A DNA stretch of 64,000 bases, taken from the NCBI GenBank assembly GCA_009914615.1, contig WNDX01000001.1, positions 1 to 64,000 on the forward strand. The letters are read 5' to 3'. This DNA comes from Herbaspirillum frisingense. GTDB taxonomy: Bacteria; Pseudomonadota; Gammaproteobacteria; Burkholderiales; Burkholderiaceae_D. Within the stretch, counting starts at the first letter, position 1, and each line of letters starts with the position of its first letter. Position numbers and translations under genes: made by a program. This document shows, one piece after another, positions 1 to 10,175 of this stretch. The notes below the pieces were generated by a model. It was not told the DNA's origin. It did no database searches and saw nothing but the letters and a program-made list of their open reading frames with translations.

Positions 1-488
1 GGCCAAACCAGGTGTGGGTAGCGGACATCACCTACATCGGCACCGATCAAGGTTGGCTGTACCTGGCCGTGGTGCTTGACCTGTATTCGCGTAAGGTTGT
101 GGGCTGGTCGATGTCTGAGCGCATGACCGCTACGCTGGTTTGCGACGCGCTGCGCATGGCGCTGTTTGCTCGCAATCGGCCTCGGGGAGTGATCGTGCAT
201 ACTGACCGTGGTAGCCAATACTGCTCGCGCGAGCACCGCGCCCTGTTGGAGCAATACGCTTTGATCGCCAGCATGAGTGCCAGAGGCAACTGCTACGACA
301 ACGCAGCAATGGAGAGTTGGAACCACAGTCTGAAGGTCGAGGCCATCCATGGTGAACACCTCGCCACACGGGAGCAGGCCAAGGCTCATGTGTTTGACTA
401 CATTGAGGTTGACTACAATCGGATCCGGCTGCACTCGACCCTGGGCTACCTCAGCCCAGAGCAGTACGAGCTGGCCAATGTCGCTTAG
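1..488 (+). CDS. IS3-family transposase OrfB, C-terminal part (DDE integrase core)
   Basis: Catalyses strand transfer of the insertion sequence. The visible frame is open to the window edge (it reads [11 protein letters not shown] before the first internal GTG at 12), so the start is missing. Counting from that GTG, the DDE triad is D5 (ADIT), D65 (VHTDRGSQY) and E101 (AMESW), with 35 residues between the second Asp and the Glu, as in the rve/IS3 family. The C-terminus has the usual [14 protein letters not shown] motif. The gene reads toward the downstream peptide operon, so read-through from the element could affect that operon. Confidence 0.9.
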   Translation, partial: PNQVWVADITYIGTDQGWLYLAVVLDLYSRKVVGWSMSERMTATLVCDALRMALFARNRPRGVIVHTDRGSQYCSREHRALLEQYALIASMSARGNCYDNAAMESWNHSLKVEAIHGEHLATREQAKAHVFDYIEVDYNRIRLHSTLGYLSPEQYELANVA

Positions 489-518
489 ATAGGTGTCCGT
501 AAATCAGGGGCAAGATCA
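1..518 (+). mobile_element. IS3-family insertion sequence, 3' part including right inverted repeat
   Basis: The element enters from outside the window and ends near base 518. Its transposase stops at 488 and is followed by GTGTCCGTAAATCAGGGG then CAAGATCA (493-518), a terminal inverted repeat ending in CA as IS3-family right ends do. Immediately after 518 the sequence becomes a reading frame homologous to the N-terminus of RpiR regulators, so the insertion junction lies there. The left end and any target-site duplication are outside the window. Confidence 0.8.
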
Positions 519-1421
519 AAGCTGTATCAGCAGCTGTCCAAGTCGCACCGCAAGACTGCCGACTATGTGCTGGGCAATCCCTTCCGCGCCGCCACCATGA
601 CCATCGACGAGCTGTCCGAGGCGGCCGGCATCTCGGTGGCGACCGCCAACCGTTTCGCGCATGCGCTGGGCTTCGACGGCTATGCCTCGTTCCGCGCTGC
701 GCTGGTGTCGGACTTCGCCACCACGCTGGCGCCGGTCGAGAAGCTGCGCGACCAGGTGCAGCGCCCGGCCACCAGCGCCGAGACCATGGCCGCCGCCTTC
801 GAGAACGATATCCGCAACATCGAGGCCACGCGCCGCATGCTGGTGTCGGAAGACTGCGAACGCGCGGTGGACATGATCCTGGCGGCCGAGCGCATCTTCA
901 TCCTCGGCTTCGGCGCGTCGGCCTATCTGTCCGGCCTGATGGCGCATGCGCTGGAACCCTATGTGCGCAGCGTGTCCTCGGTGGCGTTGGCCGGCGGCCC
1001 GTCGCAGACCGGCCGCCAGTTCTTCAAGCTCGACAGCCGCGATCTGGTGATCCCGATGGTGTTCCCGCGCTATGCCGCCGACACCATCTGGCTGACCCAG
1101 CGCGCGGTGGAGAAGGGCGCCAGGGTGCTGGCCTTCACCGACGTGCCCGGCTCGCCGCTGGTGCCGCTGGCCGACGTCACGCTGTACGCTCACACCGAGC
1201 GCAATCTCTCGCCGACCTCGGACGCGGCCGCGCTGATCATGATCCAGGCGCTGTGCGACGCGGTCGCGCATCGCGCGCGCCGCTCGGTGCAGGCGGCCTC
1301 GCAGATGGCCGAATTCGTGCTGCCGTGGCTGTACGTGCCGCAGCAGCAGCGTCCCGGAACGACTCCGGTGGGCAAGCCCGGCAAGGCTGCCGCCAAGACC
1401 AAAGGAAAGACCAAAGCATGA
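519..1421 (+). CDS. MurR/RpiR-family transcriptional regulator, 5' end truncated by the IS
   Basis: DNA-binding regulator with an N-terminal RpiR helix-turn-helix ([20 protein letters not shown]) and a C-terminal SIS phosphosugar-binding domain (roughly the middle 130 residues, [19 protein letters not shown] onward). The frame is readable from base 519, directly after the IS end, as [19 protein letters not shown], which matches the normal N-terminal helix of the family. Its natural start codon is therefore lost. The first in-frame starts left are GTG 567 and ATG 597, inside the HTH domain, so the product is probably defective. The tail is rich in Lys/Ala. Its stop overlaps the ATG of the next gene (ATGA), so it belongs to the peptide operon and presumably controlled it. 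RpiR ligands are often sugar phosphates such as MurNAc-6-phosphate; the ligand here is unknown. Confidence 0.85.
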   Translation, partial: KLYQQLSKSHRKTADYVLGNPFRAATMTIDELSEAAGISVATANRFAHALGFDGYASFRAALVSDFATTLAPVEKLRDQVQRPATSAETMAAAFENDIRNIEATRRMLVSEDCERAVDMILAAERIFILGFGASAYLSGLMAHALEPYVRSVSSVALAGGPSQTGRQFFKLDSRDLVIPMVFPRYAADTIWLTQRAVEKGARVLAFTDVPGSPLVPLADVTLYAHTERNLSPTSDAAALIMIQALCDAVAHRARRSVQAASQMAEFVLPWLYVPQQQRPGTTPVGKPGKAAAKTKGKTKA

Positions 1422-2416
1422 CCACTCCGGTAATCGCCATCCATGGCGGCGCGGGCACCATTTCGCGCAATTCGCTCACGGCCGAGGAAGAGGCCCGTTA
1501 TCACGAAGCGCTGGCGGCCATCGTCGGCGCCGGCCAGGCCGTGCTCAACGCCGGCGGTTCCGCGCTGGAAGCGGTGACCGAGGCGGTGCGCCTGCTGGAA
1601 GACTGTCCGCTGTTCAACGCCGGCCATGGCGCCGTCTATACCAGCGAGGGCAAGCATGAGCTGGACGCCTGCGTGATGAGCGGCGCCGACCTCGCCAGCG
1701 GCGCGGTGGCCTGCGTCACCAACGTGCGCAATCCGGTGCTGGCCGCGCGCGCGGTGATGGAGAAAAGCGAACATGTGCTGCTGGTCGGCGCCGGCGCGGA
1801 AGCCTTCGCGGCCCGCAACGGCGTGGCCACGGTAGGGCCGGAGTATTTCCATACCGACGCCCGCCACGAACAATGGCTGCGCGTGCGCGGCCAGTCGCGC
1901 GCCATGCTGGATCACGATGCGGCCTCCTTTGTCTTCGCGCACAAGGATGCGCCTGCGGGCGTCGCCGAAAAGGCGCCCATCGACCCCGACAACAAGTTCG
2001 GCACCGTCGGCGCGGTGGCGCTGGATCGCTTCGGCAACCTGGCGGCGGCGACCTCGACCGGCGGCATCACCAACAAGCAGCCCGGCCGCGTCGGCGATTC
2101 GCCGCTGATCGGCGCCGGCTGCTATGCCAACAATGCCACCGCGGCGGTGTCCGCCACCGGCACCGGCGAGGCCTTCATGCGCACCGTGGCTTGCCACGAC
2201 GTGGGCGCGCGCATGGCCTATGCCGGCAATACGCTGGAACAGGCGGCCCAGGCCGTGGTCTTCCAGCAGTTGCCCAAGGTGGGCGGACGCGGCGGACTGA
2301 TCGCGCTGGACGCGCAGGGCAACCTGGCGCTGCCTTTCAATACCGAAGGCATGTATCGTGCATACGGCCGCGGGGAACTGGCGCCGGTGACGGCGATATA
2401 TGCGGCACAGGCCTGA
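1418..2416 (+). CDS. iaaA: Isoaspartyl peptidase / L-asparaginase (Ntn hydrolase)
   Basis: 332-residue plant-type asparaginase that cleaves beta-aspartyl (isoaspartyl) dipeptides and L-asparagine. It has the N-terminal IAIHGGAGT motif. The autoprocessing site is in [12 protein letters not shown], where the Thr becomes the nucleophile of the beta subunit, followed by the [20 protein letters not shown] segment that shapes the active site. Cytosolic, with no signal peptide. The start ATG overlaps the stop of the RpiR gene by 4 bases, and the ABC importer follows 25 bases downstream. The genes are in the order of E. coli iaaA-gsiABCD, which supports peptide import followed by hydrolysis. Confidence 0.95.
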   Translation: MTTPVIAIHGGAGTISRNSLTAEEEARYHEALAAIVGAGQAVLNAGGSALEAVTEAVRLLEDCPLFNAGHGAVYTSEGKHELDACVMSGADLASGAVACVTNVRNPVLAARAVMEKSEHVLLVGAGAEAFAARNGVATVGPEYFHTDARHEQWLRVRGQSRAMLDHDAASFVFAHKDAPAGVAEKAPIDPDNKFGTVGAVALDRFGNLAAATSTGGITNKQPGRVGDSPLIGAGCYANNATAAVSATGTGEAFMRTVACHDVGARMAYAGNTLEQAAQAVVFQQLPKVGGRGGLIALDAQGNLALPFNTEGMYRAYGRGELAPVTAIYAAQA

Positions 2417-2441
2417 ACCGGCCGGGCAGGAGAATACCAAG

Positions 2442-4296
2442 ATGCAACAGCCACAACGCGTGCTGGACGTGAACAACCTGAGCGTACGCTTCTCCACCTC
2501 CGAGCGGACGGTGGACGCGGTACGCGACATTTCCTTCCACGTCGGCAAGGGCGAGACCCTGGCCATCGTCGGCGAATCGGGCTCCGGCAAGTCGGTGTCC
2601 TCGCTGGCCATCATGCGCCTGATCGAACATGGCGGCGGCAAGATCGCCGGCGGCAGCATGCAGTTCCTGCGCCGCGACGGCCGTTCCATCGATCTGGCCC
2701 AGGCCGATAACGCCACCATGCGCGGCATCCGCGGCAAGGAGATCGCCATGATCTTCCAGGAGCCGATGACTTCGCTGAACCCGGTCTTCACCGTCGGCGA
2801 GCAGATCGCCGAATCGATCCGCCTGCACCAGGGCAAGAGCCGCGCCGCGGCTCAGGCCGAGGCCCTGCGCATGCTGGAGATGGTGCGCATCCCTGAAGCG
2901 AAGCGCGTGCTGGGCCGCCATCCGCACCAGCTCTCCGGCGGCATGCGGCAGCGCGTGATGATTGCCATGGCCTTGTCCTGCAAGCCCTCGCTGCTGATCG
3001 CCGACGAACCGACCACCGCGCTGGACGTGACCATCCAGGCGCAGATCCTGCAGCTGATCCGTTCGCTGCAGGAAGAAATGCAGATGGGCGTGATCTTCAT
3101 CACCCACGACATGGGCGTGGTGGCGGAAGTGGCCGACCGCGTGGTCGTCATGTGCCGCGGCGAGAAGGTCGAAGAGAACGATGTCAAGCGCATCTTCGCC
3201 GCGCCCGCCCATCCTTACACGCAGTCGCTGCTGGCCGCCGTGCCACGGCTGGGTTCCATGCGCGGCACCGACAAGCCGCTGCGCTTCGGCATCGCGCCCG
3301 AAGCCGAAGCCAAGCCGGAACTGATCGCCACCGAATTGCAAGGCCAGGAAGCGATCGCCGAACAGCGCCAGCCCATCCTCAAGGTGCGCGAGCTGACCAC
3401 CCGTTTCGACGTCAAGAGCGGCATCTTCGGTCGCGTCAAGCAGCGCGTGCATGCGGTGGAGAAGGTCAGCTTCGACCTGTTCGCCGGCGAGACGCTGGCC
3501 ATCGTCGGCGAATCCGGCTGCGGCAAGTCCACCACCGGCCGCTCGCTGCTGCGCCTGGTGGACATCGCCGGCGGCAAGGTCGAGTTCGGCGGCCGCGACC
3601 TGGCGCAATTGCCGCGCTCGGAGCTGCGCCAGCTGCGCCGCGACATCCAGTTCATCTTCCAGGATCCGTTCGCCTCGCTGGACCCGCGCATGACGGTCGG
3701 CTATTCCATCATGGAGCCGATGCTGGTGCACGGCATGAAGGAAGGCGCGCAGGAACGCGTCAATGCGCTGCTGACCCGCGTGGGCCTGACGCCCGAGCAT
3801 GCGCAGCGTTATCCGCACGAATTCTCCGGCGGCCAGCGCCAGCGCATCTGCATCGCGCGCGCCCTGGCGCTGAACCCCAAGATCGTGATCGCCGACGAAT
3901 CGGTATCGGCGCTGGATGTCTCGATCCAGGCGCAGATCGTCAACCTGATGCTGGATCTGCAAGCCGAGCTCGGCATCTCATTCATCTTCATTTCGCACGA
4001 CATGGCGGTGGTGGAGCGCATCAGCCACCGCGTGGCGGTGATGTACCTGGGGCCAGATCGTGGAGATCGGCCCGCGCCGCGCGATCTTCGAGAATCCGCA
4101 GCATCCCTATACTCGCAAGCTGATGGCGGCGGTGCCGGTGGCCGACCCCACCTTGCGCCAGACCGGCAAGAAGCTGCTCACCGACGAGATCCCGAGCCCG
4201 ATCCGGGCCGTCGGCGACGAGCCGCAGGTGCAGCCGCTCAAGCAGGTGGCGCCCGACCATTTCGTGGCCACGCATAGCATAGGCGGGGCGTTCTGA
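2442..4296 (+). CDS. gsiA: GsiA-like dual ATPase of a peptide/glutathione ABC importer, frameshifted near the 3' end
   Basis: Fused ATP-binding protein with two nucleotide-binding domains. The first has Walker A GESGSGKS (residues 44-51), signature LSGGMRQR and Walker B LLIADEP. The second has Walker [10 protein letters not shown] (about 356-364), signature FSGGQRQR and IVIADES. The reading frame from ATG 2442 runs only to 4277 and its last ~75 residues are nonsense. A four-G run at 4049-4052 contains one G too many: removing it gives [18 protein letters not shown] and a normal oligopeptide-transporter C-terminus ending at 4296 (617 residues, close to the 623 of E. coli GsiA). Both ATPase cores lie upstream of the shift. 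It is either a real mutation that removes the C-terminal domain or a sequencing error. Confidence 0.85.
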
Positions 4297-4378
4297 TAGA
4301 TAGTTTCGCAGTTGATTGCAGTTCATCAAGCCGCAGTATCAAGCAGTATCCACCCAGCTCACTGATCAGGAGAGACAG

Positions 4379-5950
4379 ATGTCCGCAACCGCAAAAAACA
4401 CAGCACTGACCGCCGCCAAGTGGCTGGCCATGGGCACCCTGGGCGCCGCCCTGCAATTCGGCGCGGCCAATGCCTTCGCCGCCAAGACCGCGACCGTGGC
4501 CGTGGCTTCGACCTTCACCACCATGGACCCGTATGACGCCAACGACACGCTGTCGCTGTCGGTGATGAAGTCCTTCTATCAAGGCCTGTACGGATTCGAC
4601 AAGGACATGAAGCTGATCCCGGTGCTGGCCGAAGGCTACCTGGTCAGCAAGGACGGCCTGGAATACACCATCCGCCTGAAGCAGGGCGTGAAGTTCCAGG
4701 ACGGCACCGACTTCAAGGCCGATGCCGTGAAGGCCAGCTTCGACCGCGTCACCAACCCGGACAACAAGCTCAAGCGCTACAACCTGTTCAACCGCATCGC
4801 CAAGACCGAAGCGCTGAACGACTACACCGTCAAGATCACCCTGAAGGAGCCGTTCTCGGCCTTCATCAACGTGCTGGCCCACCCGTCGGCGGCGATGATC
4901 TCGCCGGCCGCGCTGAAGCAGTACGGCAACAAGGACATCGCCTTCCACCCTGTCGGCACCGGTCCGTTCAAGTTCGTCGAGTGGAAGCAGACCGACTACC
5001 TGAAGGTTGCCAAGTTCGACGGCTACTGGAAGAAGGGCTACCCCAAGGTCGATGAAATCCTGTGGAAGCCGGTGGTGGACAACAACTCGCGCTCGGCCAT
5101 GATGCAGACCGGCGAAGCGCAGTTCACCTATCCGCTGCCGTATGAACAGGCCGACCTGCTCAAGGCCAAGGGCACCCTGGACGTGGTCAGCGGCCCGTCC
5201 ATCATCCAGCGCTACATGTCGATGAACGTCAAGCAAAAGCCGTTCGACAACATCAAGGTGCGCGAAGCGATCAACTACGCCATCAACAAGGAAGCGCTGG
5301 CCAAGGTCGCGTTCAACGGCTATGCCGTGCCGATGGATGGCGTGCTGCCGCAGGGCGTGGACTATGCCTACAAGAGCGGCGTGTGGCCGTATGACGTGAA
5401 GAAGGCCAAGGCCCTGCTGGCCGAGGCCGGTTATCCGAACGGCTTCGAGACCGAACTGTGGTCGGCCTACACCCACACCACCGCGATGAAAGTGATCCAG
5501 TTCCTGCAGCAGCAGCTGGCCCAGGTCGGCATCAAGGCCAAGATCCAGGCCCTGGAAGCCGGCCAGCGCGTGGAGCGCGTGGAAAGCTGGCAGGATCCGG
5601 CCACCGCGCCGATCCGCCTGTTCTTCGTGGGCTGGTCGTCCTCGACCGGCGAAGCCGACTGGGGCCTGCGCCCGCTGCTGGCGTCCGAGTCCTTCCCGCC
5701 GCGCCTGTTCAACACGGCTTACTACAAGAGTGACAAGGTCGATGCCGACATCGCCAAGGCGCTGACCGTGACCGACCGCAAGGAAAAGGAAGCGCTGTAC
5801 AAGGAAGCCCAGCAGGAAATCTGGAAGGATGCCCCGTGGGCCTTCCTGGTGACCGAAAAGCTGCTGTACGCGCGCGCCAAGAACCTGAAGGGCATCTACA
5901 TCATGCCCGACCAGGCTTACGAATTCGAGAACATCGAATTCACCAAGTAA
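4379..5950 (+). CDS. gsiB: Periplasmic peptide-binding protein of the ABC importer (SBP family 5)
   Basis: 523-residue solute-binding protein that delivers peptides to the GsiC/GsiD permease. The N-terminus has a long signal peptide ending near [12 protein letters not shown]. The family-5 signature region is present ([19 protein letters not shown] and the [19 protein letters not shown] stretch). ATG 4379 is preceded by AGGAGAG, which decides the start against the longer open frame. It lies 82 bases after the ATPase gene and 170 bases before the permease genes. Glutathione is the substrate of the E. coli namesake; here the neighbours suggest beta-linked or D-amino-acid peptides. Confidence 0.92.
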   Translation: MSATAKNTALTAAKWLAMGTLGAALQFGAANAFAAKTATVAVASTFTTMDPYDANDTLSLSVMKSFYQGLYGFDKDMKLIPVLAEGYLVSKDGLEYTIRLKQGVKFQDGTDFKADAVKASFDRVTNPDNKLKRYNLFNRIAKTEALNDYTVKITLKEPFSAFINVLAHPSAAMISPAALKQYGNKDIAFHPVGTGPFKFVEWKQTDYLKVAKFDGYWKKGYPKVDEILWKPVVDNNSRSAMMQTGEAQFTYPLPYEQADLLKAKGTLDVVSGPSIIQRYMSMNVKQKPFDNIKVREAINYAINKEALAKVAFNGYAVPMDGVLPQGVDYAYKSGVWPYDVKKAKALLAEAGYPNGFETELWSAYTHTTAMKVIQFLQQQLAQVGIKAKIQALEAGQRVERVESWQDPATAPIRLFFVGWSSSTGEADWGLRPLLASESFPPRLFNTAYYKSDKVDADIAKALTVTDRKEKEALYKEAQQEIWKDAPWAFLVTEKLLYARAKNLKGIYIMPDQAYEFENIEFTK

Positions 5951-5974
5951 TGTCTTGACGCCGTAACGAATGCA

Positions 5975-6012
5975 GGCGGCGCGCCCGACCCAAGGGGACC
6001 GGACGCGCCGCC
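5975..6012 (+). promoter_or_regulatory. GC-rich intercistronic hairpin between gsiB and gsiC
   Basis: A perfect 9-bp stem, GGCGGCGCG (5975-5983) with CGCGCCGCC (6004-6012), around a 20-base loop. There is no T-tract, so it is unlikely to be a strong terminator. Hairpins placed just after binding-protein genes commonly stabilise the upstream mRNA and keep binding protein in excess over permease; that role is inferred here. Confidence 0.5.
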
Positions 6013-6120
6013 GGCGTCGGCAGTTTCCGAATGCGCGGCGGGGTCGCCCGGCGCGCATGCAATGAGCAACAAGCAAGGTTTCGATCCACCAGCGACGGGC
6101 AGCCTTATTCCGAGAGCATC

Positions 6121-7041
6121 ATGTTTTCTTATGTCTTAAAACGCCTGCTAGGCCTGATTCCCACGCTGTTGCTGGTGGCGGTGATGGTATTCCTGTTCAT
6201 CCACCTGCTGCCGGGCGACCCGGCGCGGCTGGCGGCCGGCCCCGAGGCCGACGAGAAGACGGTGGCGCTGGTGCGCGCCGATCTCGGTCTGGATAAGCCC
6301 CTGCCGGAACAGTTCGTCAATTTCTTCATCAACGCCGCCCACGGCGACTTCGGCAAATCGATCCGCACCAAGCGCCCGGTGGCCGAAGAGATCGGCGCGC
6401 GCTTCTGGCCCACGCTGTGGCTGACCGTGGTGGCGATGATCTGGGCCGTGCTGTTCGGTCTGGTGATCGGCATCTCGTCGGCCGTGTGGCGCAACAAATG
6501 GCCGGACCGCCTGGGCATGACGCTGGCGGTGTCCGGTATTTCCTTCCCGGCGTTTTCGCTGGGCATCCTGCTGATGCAGGTGTTCTCGGTACAGCTCGGC
6601 TGGCTGCCGACCGTGGGCGACGATACCTGGCGCCACTACATCCTGCCGTCGCTCACGCTGGGTGCGGCGGTGGCGGCGGTGATGGCGCGCTTCACCCGTT
6701 CCTCCTTCATCGAGATCCTGCAGGAAGATTTCGTGCGCACCGCGCGCGCCAAGGGCCTGTCGGAAAAGGTGGTGGTCATCAAGCATTGCCTGCGCAACGC
6801 GCTGATCCCGGTGGTCACGATGATGGGCCTGCAGTTCGGCTTCCTGCTGGGCGGCTCGATCCTGGTCGAGGTGGTGTTCAACTGGCCGGGCATGGGGCGC
6901 CTGCTGGTGGACGCCGTCGAGATGCGCGATTACCCCGTGATCCAGGCCGAGATCCTGCTGTTCTCGCTGGAATTCATTTTCATCAATCTGGTGGTGGACG
7001 TGCTGTATGCCGTGATCAACCCCAGCATCCGTTTCAAGTGA
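6121..7041 (+). CDS. gsiC: Peptide ABC transporter permease GsiC/DppB type
   Basis: 306-residue inner-membrane permease. It starts with the typical [19 protein letters not shown] membrane anchor and the LPGDPAR motif, has about six membrane segments, and carries the BPD_transp_1 EAA loop in [21 protein letters not shown], where the ATPase docks. The C-terminus ends [17 protein letters not shown] ([15 protein letters not shown]). ATG 6121 is the first base after a GAGAGC stretch. It is paired with the DppC-type permease immediately downstream to form the channel. Confidence 0.93.
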   Translation: MFSYVLKRLLGLIPTLLLVAVMVFLFIHLLPGDPARLAAGPEADEKTVALVRADLGLDKPLPEQFVNFFINAAHGDFGKSIRTKRPVAEEIGARFWPTLWLTVVAMIWAVLFGLVIGISSAVWRNKWPDRLGMTLAVSGISFPAFSLGILLMQVFSVQLGWLPTVGDDTWRHYILPSLTLGAAVAAVMARFTRSSFIEILQEDFVRTARAKGLSEKVVVIKHCLRNALIPVVTMMGLQFGFLLGGSILVEVVFNWPGMGRLLVDAVEMRDYPVIQAEILLFSLEFIFINLVVDVLYAVINPSIRFK

Positions 7042-7042
7042 G

Positions 7043-7990
7043 GTGACCGTGTCGCTTTCCAACGCACCCATTTCAGAGTCCGGCGCGCCGCTGCCGCCGC
7101 CCGATCCCTCCGCCGTGGCGGCCGCCGTCTCCGGCCAGAAGATCCGCACACCGTGGCGCGAATTCTGGCGCAAGTTCAAGCGCCAGCACCTGGCGCTGTA
7201 TGCGGGCGCCTTCGTGATCCTGCTGGTGCTGATCGCCATCTTTGCGCCGTTGATCGTGCCTTTCGACCCGGAGAACTTCTTCGACTACGACGCACTGAAT
7301 TCGCCGCCGACCTGGGTGCACTGGTTCGGCGTCGATTCGCTGGGGCGCGACATCTTCAGCCGCATCCTGGCCGGCACCCGCATTTCGCTGGCGTCGGGCT
7401 TCCTGTCGGTGGCCATCGGCGCGGTGATCGGCACCGTGTTCGGCCTGCTGGCCGGCTATTACGAAGGCTGGTGGGACCGCATCACCATGCGCATCTGCGA
7501 CGTGCTGTTCGCTTTCCCTGGCATCCTGCTGGCCATCGGCATCGTCGCCATCCTCGGCGGCGGCATGCTCAACGTCATCATCTCGGTCTCGGTGTTCAGC
7601 ATCCCGGCCTTCGCCCGCCTGGTGCGCGGCAATACGCTGCAACTGAAGAACCTGACCTATATCGAAGCCACGCGCAGCATCGGCGCCTCCGACATGACCA
7701 TCATGTGGCGTCACATCTTCCCGGGCACCATCTCGTCCATCGTGGTGTATTTCACGATGCGCATCGGCACCTCGATCATCACCGCCGCCGGCCTGTCCTT
7801 CCTCGGCCTGGGCGCGCAGTCGCCGACGCCGGAATGGGGCCTGATGCTCAATGAGTCGCGCGCCGACATGATGACGTCGCCGCACATCGCGCTGTTCCCC
7901 AGCATCGCCATCTTCCTCACCGTGCTGGCCTTCAACCTGCTGGGCGACGGCCTGCGCGACGCGCTCGACCCCAAGATCGACCAGCGCTGA
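7043..7990 (+). CDS. gsiD: Peptide ABC transporter permease GsiD/DppC type
   Basis: 315-residue partner permease with the cytosolic N-terminal extension of the DppC class, first membrane segment at about 50-70, the motif [22 protein letters not shown], and EAA loop [20 protein letters not shown]. It ends [13 protein letters not shown]. The start could be GTG 7043 or GTG 7049; GTGAGG just upstream favours 7049 slightly. It follows gsiC by one base and its stop overlaps the next ATG by one base, so translation is coupled. Confidence 0.92.
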   Translation: MTVSLSNAPISESGAPLPPPDPSAVAAAVSGQKIRTPWREFWRKFKRQHLALYAGAFVILLVLIAIFAPLIVPFDPENFFDYDALNSPPTWVHWFGVDSLGRDIFSRILAGTRISLASGFLSVAIGAVIGTVFGLLAGYYEGWWDRITMRICDVLFAFPGILLAIGIVAILGGGMLNVIISVSVFSIPAFARLVRGNTLQLKNLTYIEATRSIGASDMTIMWRHIFPGTISSIVVYFTMRIGTSIITAAGLSFLGLGAQSPTPEWGLMLNESRADMMTSPHIALFPSIAIFLTVLAFNLLGDGLRDALDPKIDQR

Positions 7991-9033
7991 TGGATGCTTT
8001 GTCCCCGCGTGTACCGCATATCGGCCGGCTGCCCGCCGGCCCGCGCGACAGCATCGCCGACGTGGCCGGCGTGACCGTCGGCCATTGCACGCTGGACGAG
8101 GGACCGGTGCAGACCGGCGTCACCGTGGTTTCGCCGCACGGCGGCAACCTGTTCACGCACAAGCTGCCGGCCGCGGTGGCGGTGATCAACGGCTTCGGCA
8201 AGAGCGCCGGGTTGATCCAGATCGACGAACTGGGCACGCTGGAAACGCCGATCGCGCTGACCAATACCTTCGCCGTCGGCGCTGTCCTCACGGCGCAGAT
8301 CCGCCATGCGCTGCGCGCCAATCCCGAGAGCGGACGCAGCCTGCCGACCGTCAACGCGGTCGTGATGGAGTGCAATGACGGCTACCTCAACGACCAGCAA
8401 GCCTTCGCGATCCAGGACAGCCATTTCCGTCAGGCGCTGGACGCGCTGTCAGCGGAAGTCGAGCAGGGCGCCGTCGGCGCCGGCCGCGGCATGTCCAGCT
8501 TCGGCCTGAAGGGCGGCATCGGCACGGCGTCGCGCAGGGCCGTGGTCGGTTCCACGCACACCGGATTTACCGTGGGGGCCTTGGTACTCTCCAATTTCGG
8601 CCGGCTGCCCGAGCTGATCATCGATGGCCATCCGCTGGGCCGCGAGCTGGCTGCCGCCGACGCGCCGGAGAACGCGCCCGAGAAGGGCTCCATCATCATG
8701 ATCCTGGCTACCGACGCGCCGCTGGATGCGCGTCAGTTGAAGCGCCTGGCCACGCGCGCCGGCGCCGGCCTGGCGCGTACGGGTTCGGCCTATGGCCATG
8801 GCAGCGGCGACATCGCGCTGGCCTTTTCCACGGCGCAGCAGATCGAGGCCGATGCCGAATGCGTGCAAATGGCGCTGCTGGCTGATCATGTGCTTGATCC
8901 CTTGTTCCATGCCGCCGTCGACAGTGTCGAGCAGGCCATCGTCAACGCGCTGTTCGCCGCCCGGACCGTGCACGGCCGCGACGGCCACATACGCACCAGC
9001 CTGCGTGATCGATTGGCCGCGCTGCGCGCCTGA
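7990..9033 (+). CDS. dmpA: P1-family (DmpA/BapA) beta-peptidyl aminopeptidase
   Basis: 347-residue self-processing aminopeptidase of peptidase family S58/P1. Members remove N-terminal D- or beta-amino acids from short peptides. The proenzyme would be cut before Ser234 in PEKGSIIMILATDAP, making that Ser the N-terminal nucleophile of the small subunit. The conserved GFGKSAGLIQIDELGTLETP and NDGYLND regions are present. No signal peptide, so it is cytosolic and acts on imported peptides. Its start overlaps the stop of the permease gene. Confidence 0.9.
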   Translation: MDALSPRVPHIGRLPAGPRDSIADVAGVTVGHCTLDEGPVQTGVTVVSPHGGNLFTHKLPAAVAVINGFGKSAGLIQIDELGTLETPIALTNTFAVGAVLTAQIRHALRANPESGRSLPTVNAVVMECNDGYLNDQQAFAIQDSHFRQALDALSAEVEQGAVGAGRGMSSFGLKGGIGTASRRAVVGSTHTGFTVGALVLSNFGRLPELIIDGHPLGRELAAADAPENAPEKGSIIMILATDAPLDARQLKRLATRAGAGLARTGSAYGHGSGDIALAFSTAQQIEADAECVQMALLADHVLDPLFHAAVDSVEQAIVNALFAARTVHGRDGHIRTSLRDRLAALRA

Positions 9034-9067
9034 ATCACCTAGCCGCATCACCGATACCGAGATCACC

Positions 9068-9916
9068 ATGAGCACTGCCCCACGCGCCAATATCCTTGTT
9101 TCCGTCGATATCGAAGGCGTCGCCGGCGTTTTCCATCCCGAGCAGACCCGCGCCGGCAACGGCGAATACGAACGCGCGCGACGCTGGATGACCGACGAGG
9201 CCAACGCCGTCATCCGCGGCGCGCTGGCCGCCGGCGCCACCGCCATCAAGGTCAACGATTCGCACGGCGGTTTCCGCAACCTGCTGCCCGACCTGCTGCA
9301 CCCCGAGGCGCGCATGGTGCTGGGCAAGCCGCGCGTGCTGGGCATGATGGGCGGTGTGGATCACGACATCGATGCCGTGATGCTGGTGGGCTACCACTCG
9401 CGCGCGCAAGGGCGCGGCATCCTGGCGCACACCACCAACAGCTTTGCCTTCGCCCGCGTCTGGCTGGGCGGGCAGGAAATGGGCGAGGCCGGTCTGTATG
9501 GCGCGCTGGCCGCCGAGCATGGTGTGCCGGTGATCTTCGGCAGCGGCGACGATGCCTTCGTGGAAGAGAGCCAACCGTTGTTCCCGCATGCCGTCTTCGC
9601 CGAAACCAAGAAGGCCTACGGCGCCAACAGCGGCGATTCCTTGACGCCGCAGCAGTCCTGCAAGTTGCTGGAAGAATGTTCCCGGCAGGCGGTGGCGGCG
9701 CTGCTGGCCCGGCCGTCGGCGATGCCGGCGCTGCGCCTGGCCGGCCCGTTGCGCTGCCGCCTGCAGGCGCAGACCGTGGCGCTGGCCGACCTGTTCAGCC
9801 AGCTGCCCATCCTGGAACGCACCGACAACGTCACCGTGGAATTCGATGCGCCGAGCGCCGAATACGCGGTGCGCGTGCTCAACAGCCTGTCGGCGATGTC
9901 GGCCATGCTGCGCTGA
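9068..9916 (+). CDS. dppA: M55-family D-aminopeptidase (DppA type)
   Basis: 282-residue zinc peptidase resembling Bacillus DppA, which removes N-terminal D-alanine from peptides. Visible metal-binding candidates are Asp and Glu in SVDIEG near the N-terminus, His in NDSHGG, His in GYHSRA and Glu in MGEAGLYG. ATG 9068 follows a 34-base gap after dmpA. It closes an operon that combines an importer with isoaspartyl-, beta- and D-specific peptidases. Some close relatives are annotated simply as M55 peptidase. Confidence 0.9.
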   Translation: MSTAPRANILVSVDIEGVAGVFHPEQTRAGNGEYERARRWMTDEANAVIRGALAAGATAIKVNDSHGGFRNLLPDLLHPEARMVLGKPRVLGMMGGVDHDIDAVMLVGYHSRAQGRGILAHTTNSFAFARVWLGGQEMGEAGLYGALAAEHGVPVIFGSGDDAFVEESQPLFPHAVFAETKKAYGANSGDSLTPQQSCKLLEECSRQAVAALLARPSAMPALRLAGPLRCRLQAQTVALADLFSQLPILERTDNVTVEFDAPSAEYAVRVLNSLSAMSAMLR

Positions 9917-10175
9917 GCGGCGATCCTTTCTCCATGCCATGCGCTCAATCGAGCGCATGCGCTTCTACCTCCGGGCCCAGCTTGCCGCACTGCTTGCGCA
10001 TGAGCAGCACCAGCACCGATATCAGCGCGGCACCGAACAAGCCCTGCAGCAGGCGCGCCAGCACGATCCCGGCCACTGTGCCGGAGACGCTGCACAAGGC
10101 CGCGGCGATGGTGAAATCCACCAACGAGGTCATGAATACCTTCTTGCGGCCATACTTGCCGGACAGCCATACTTG

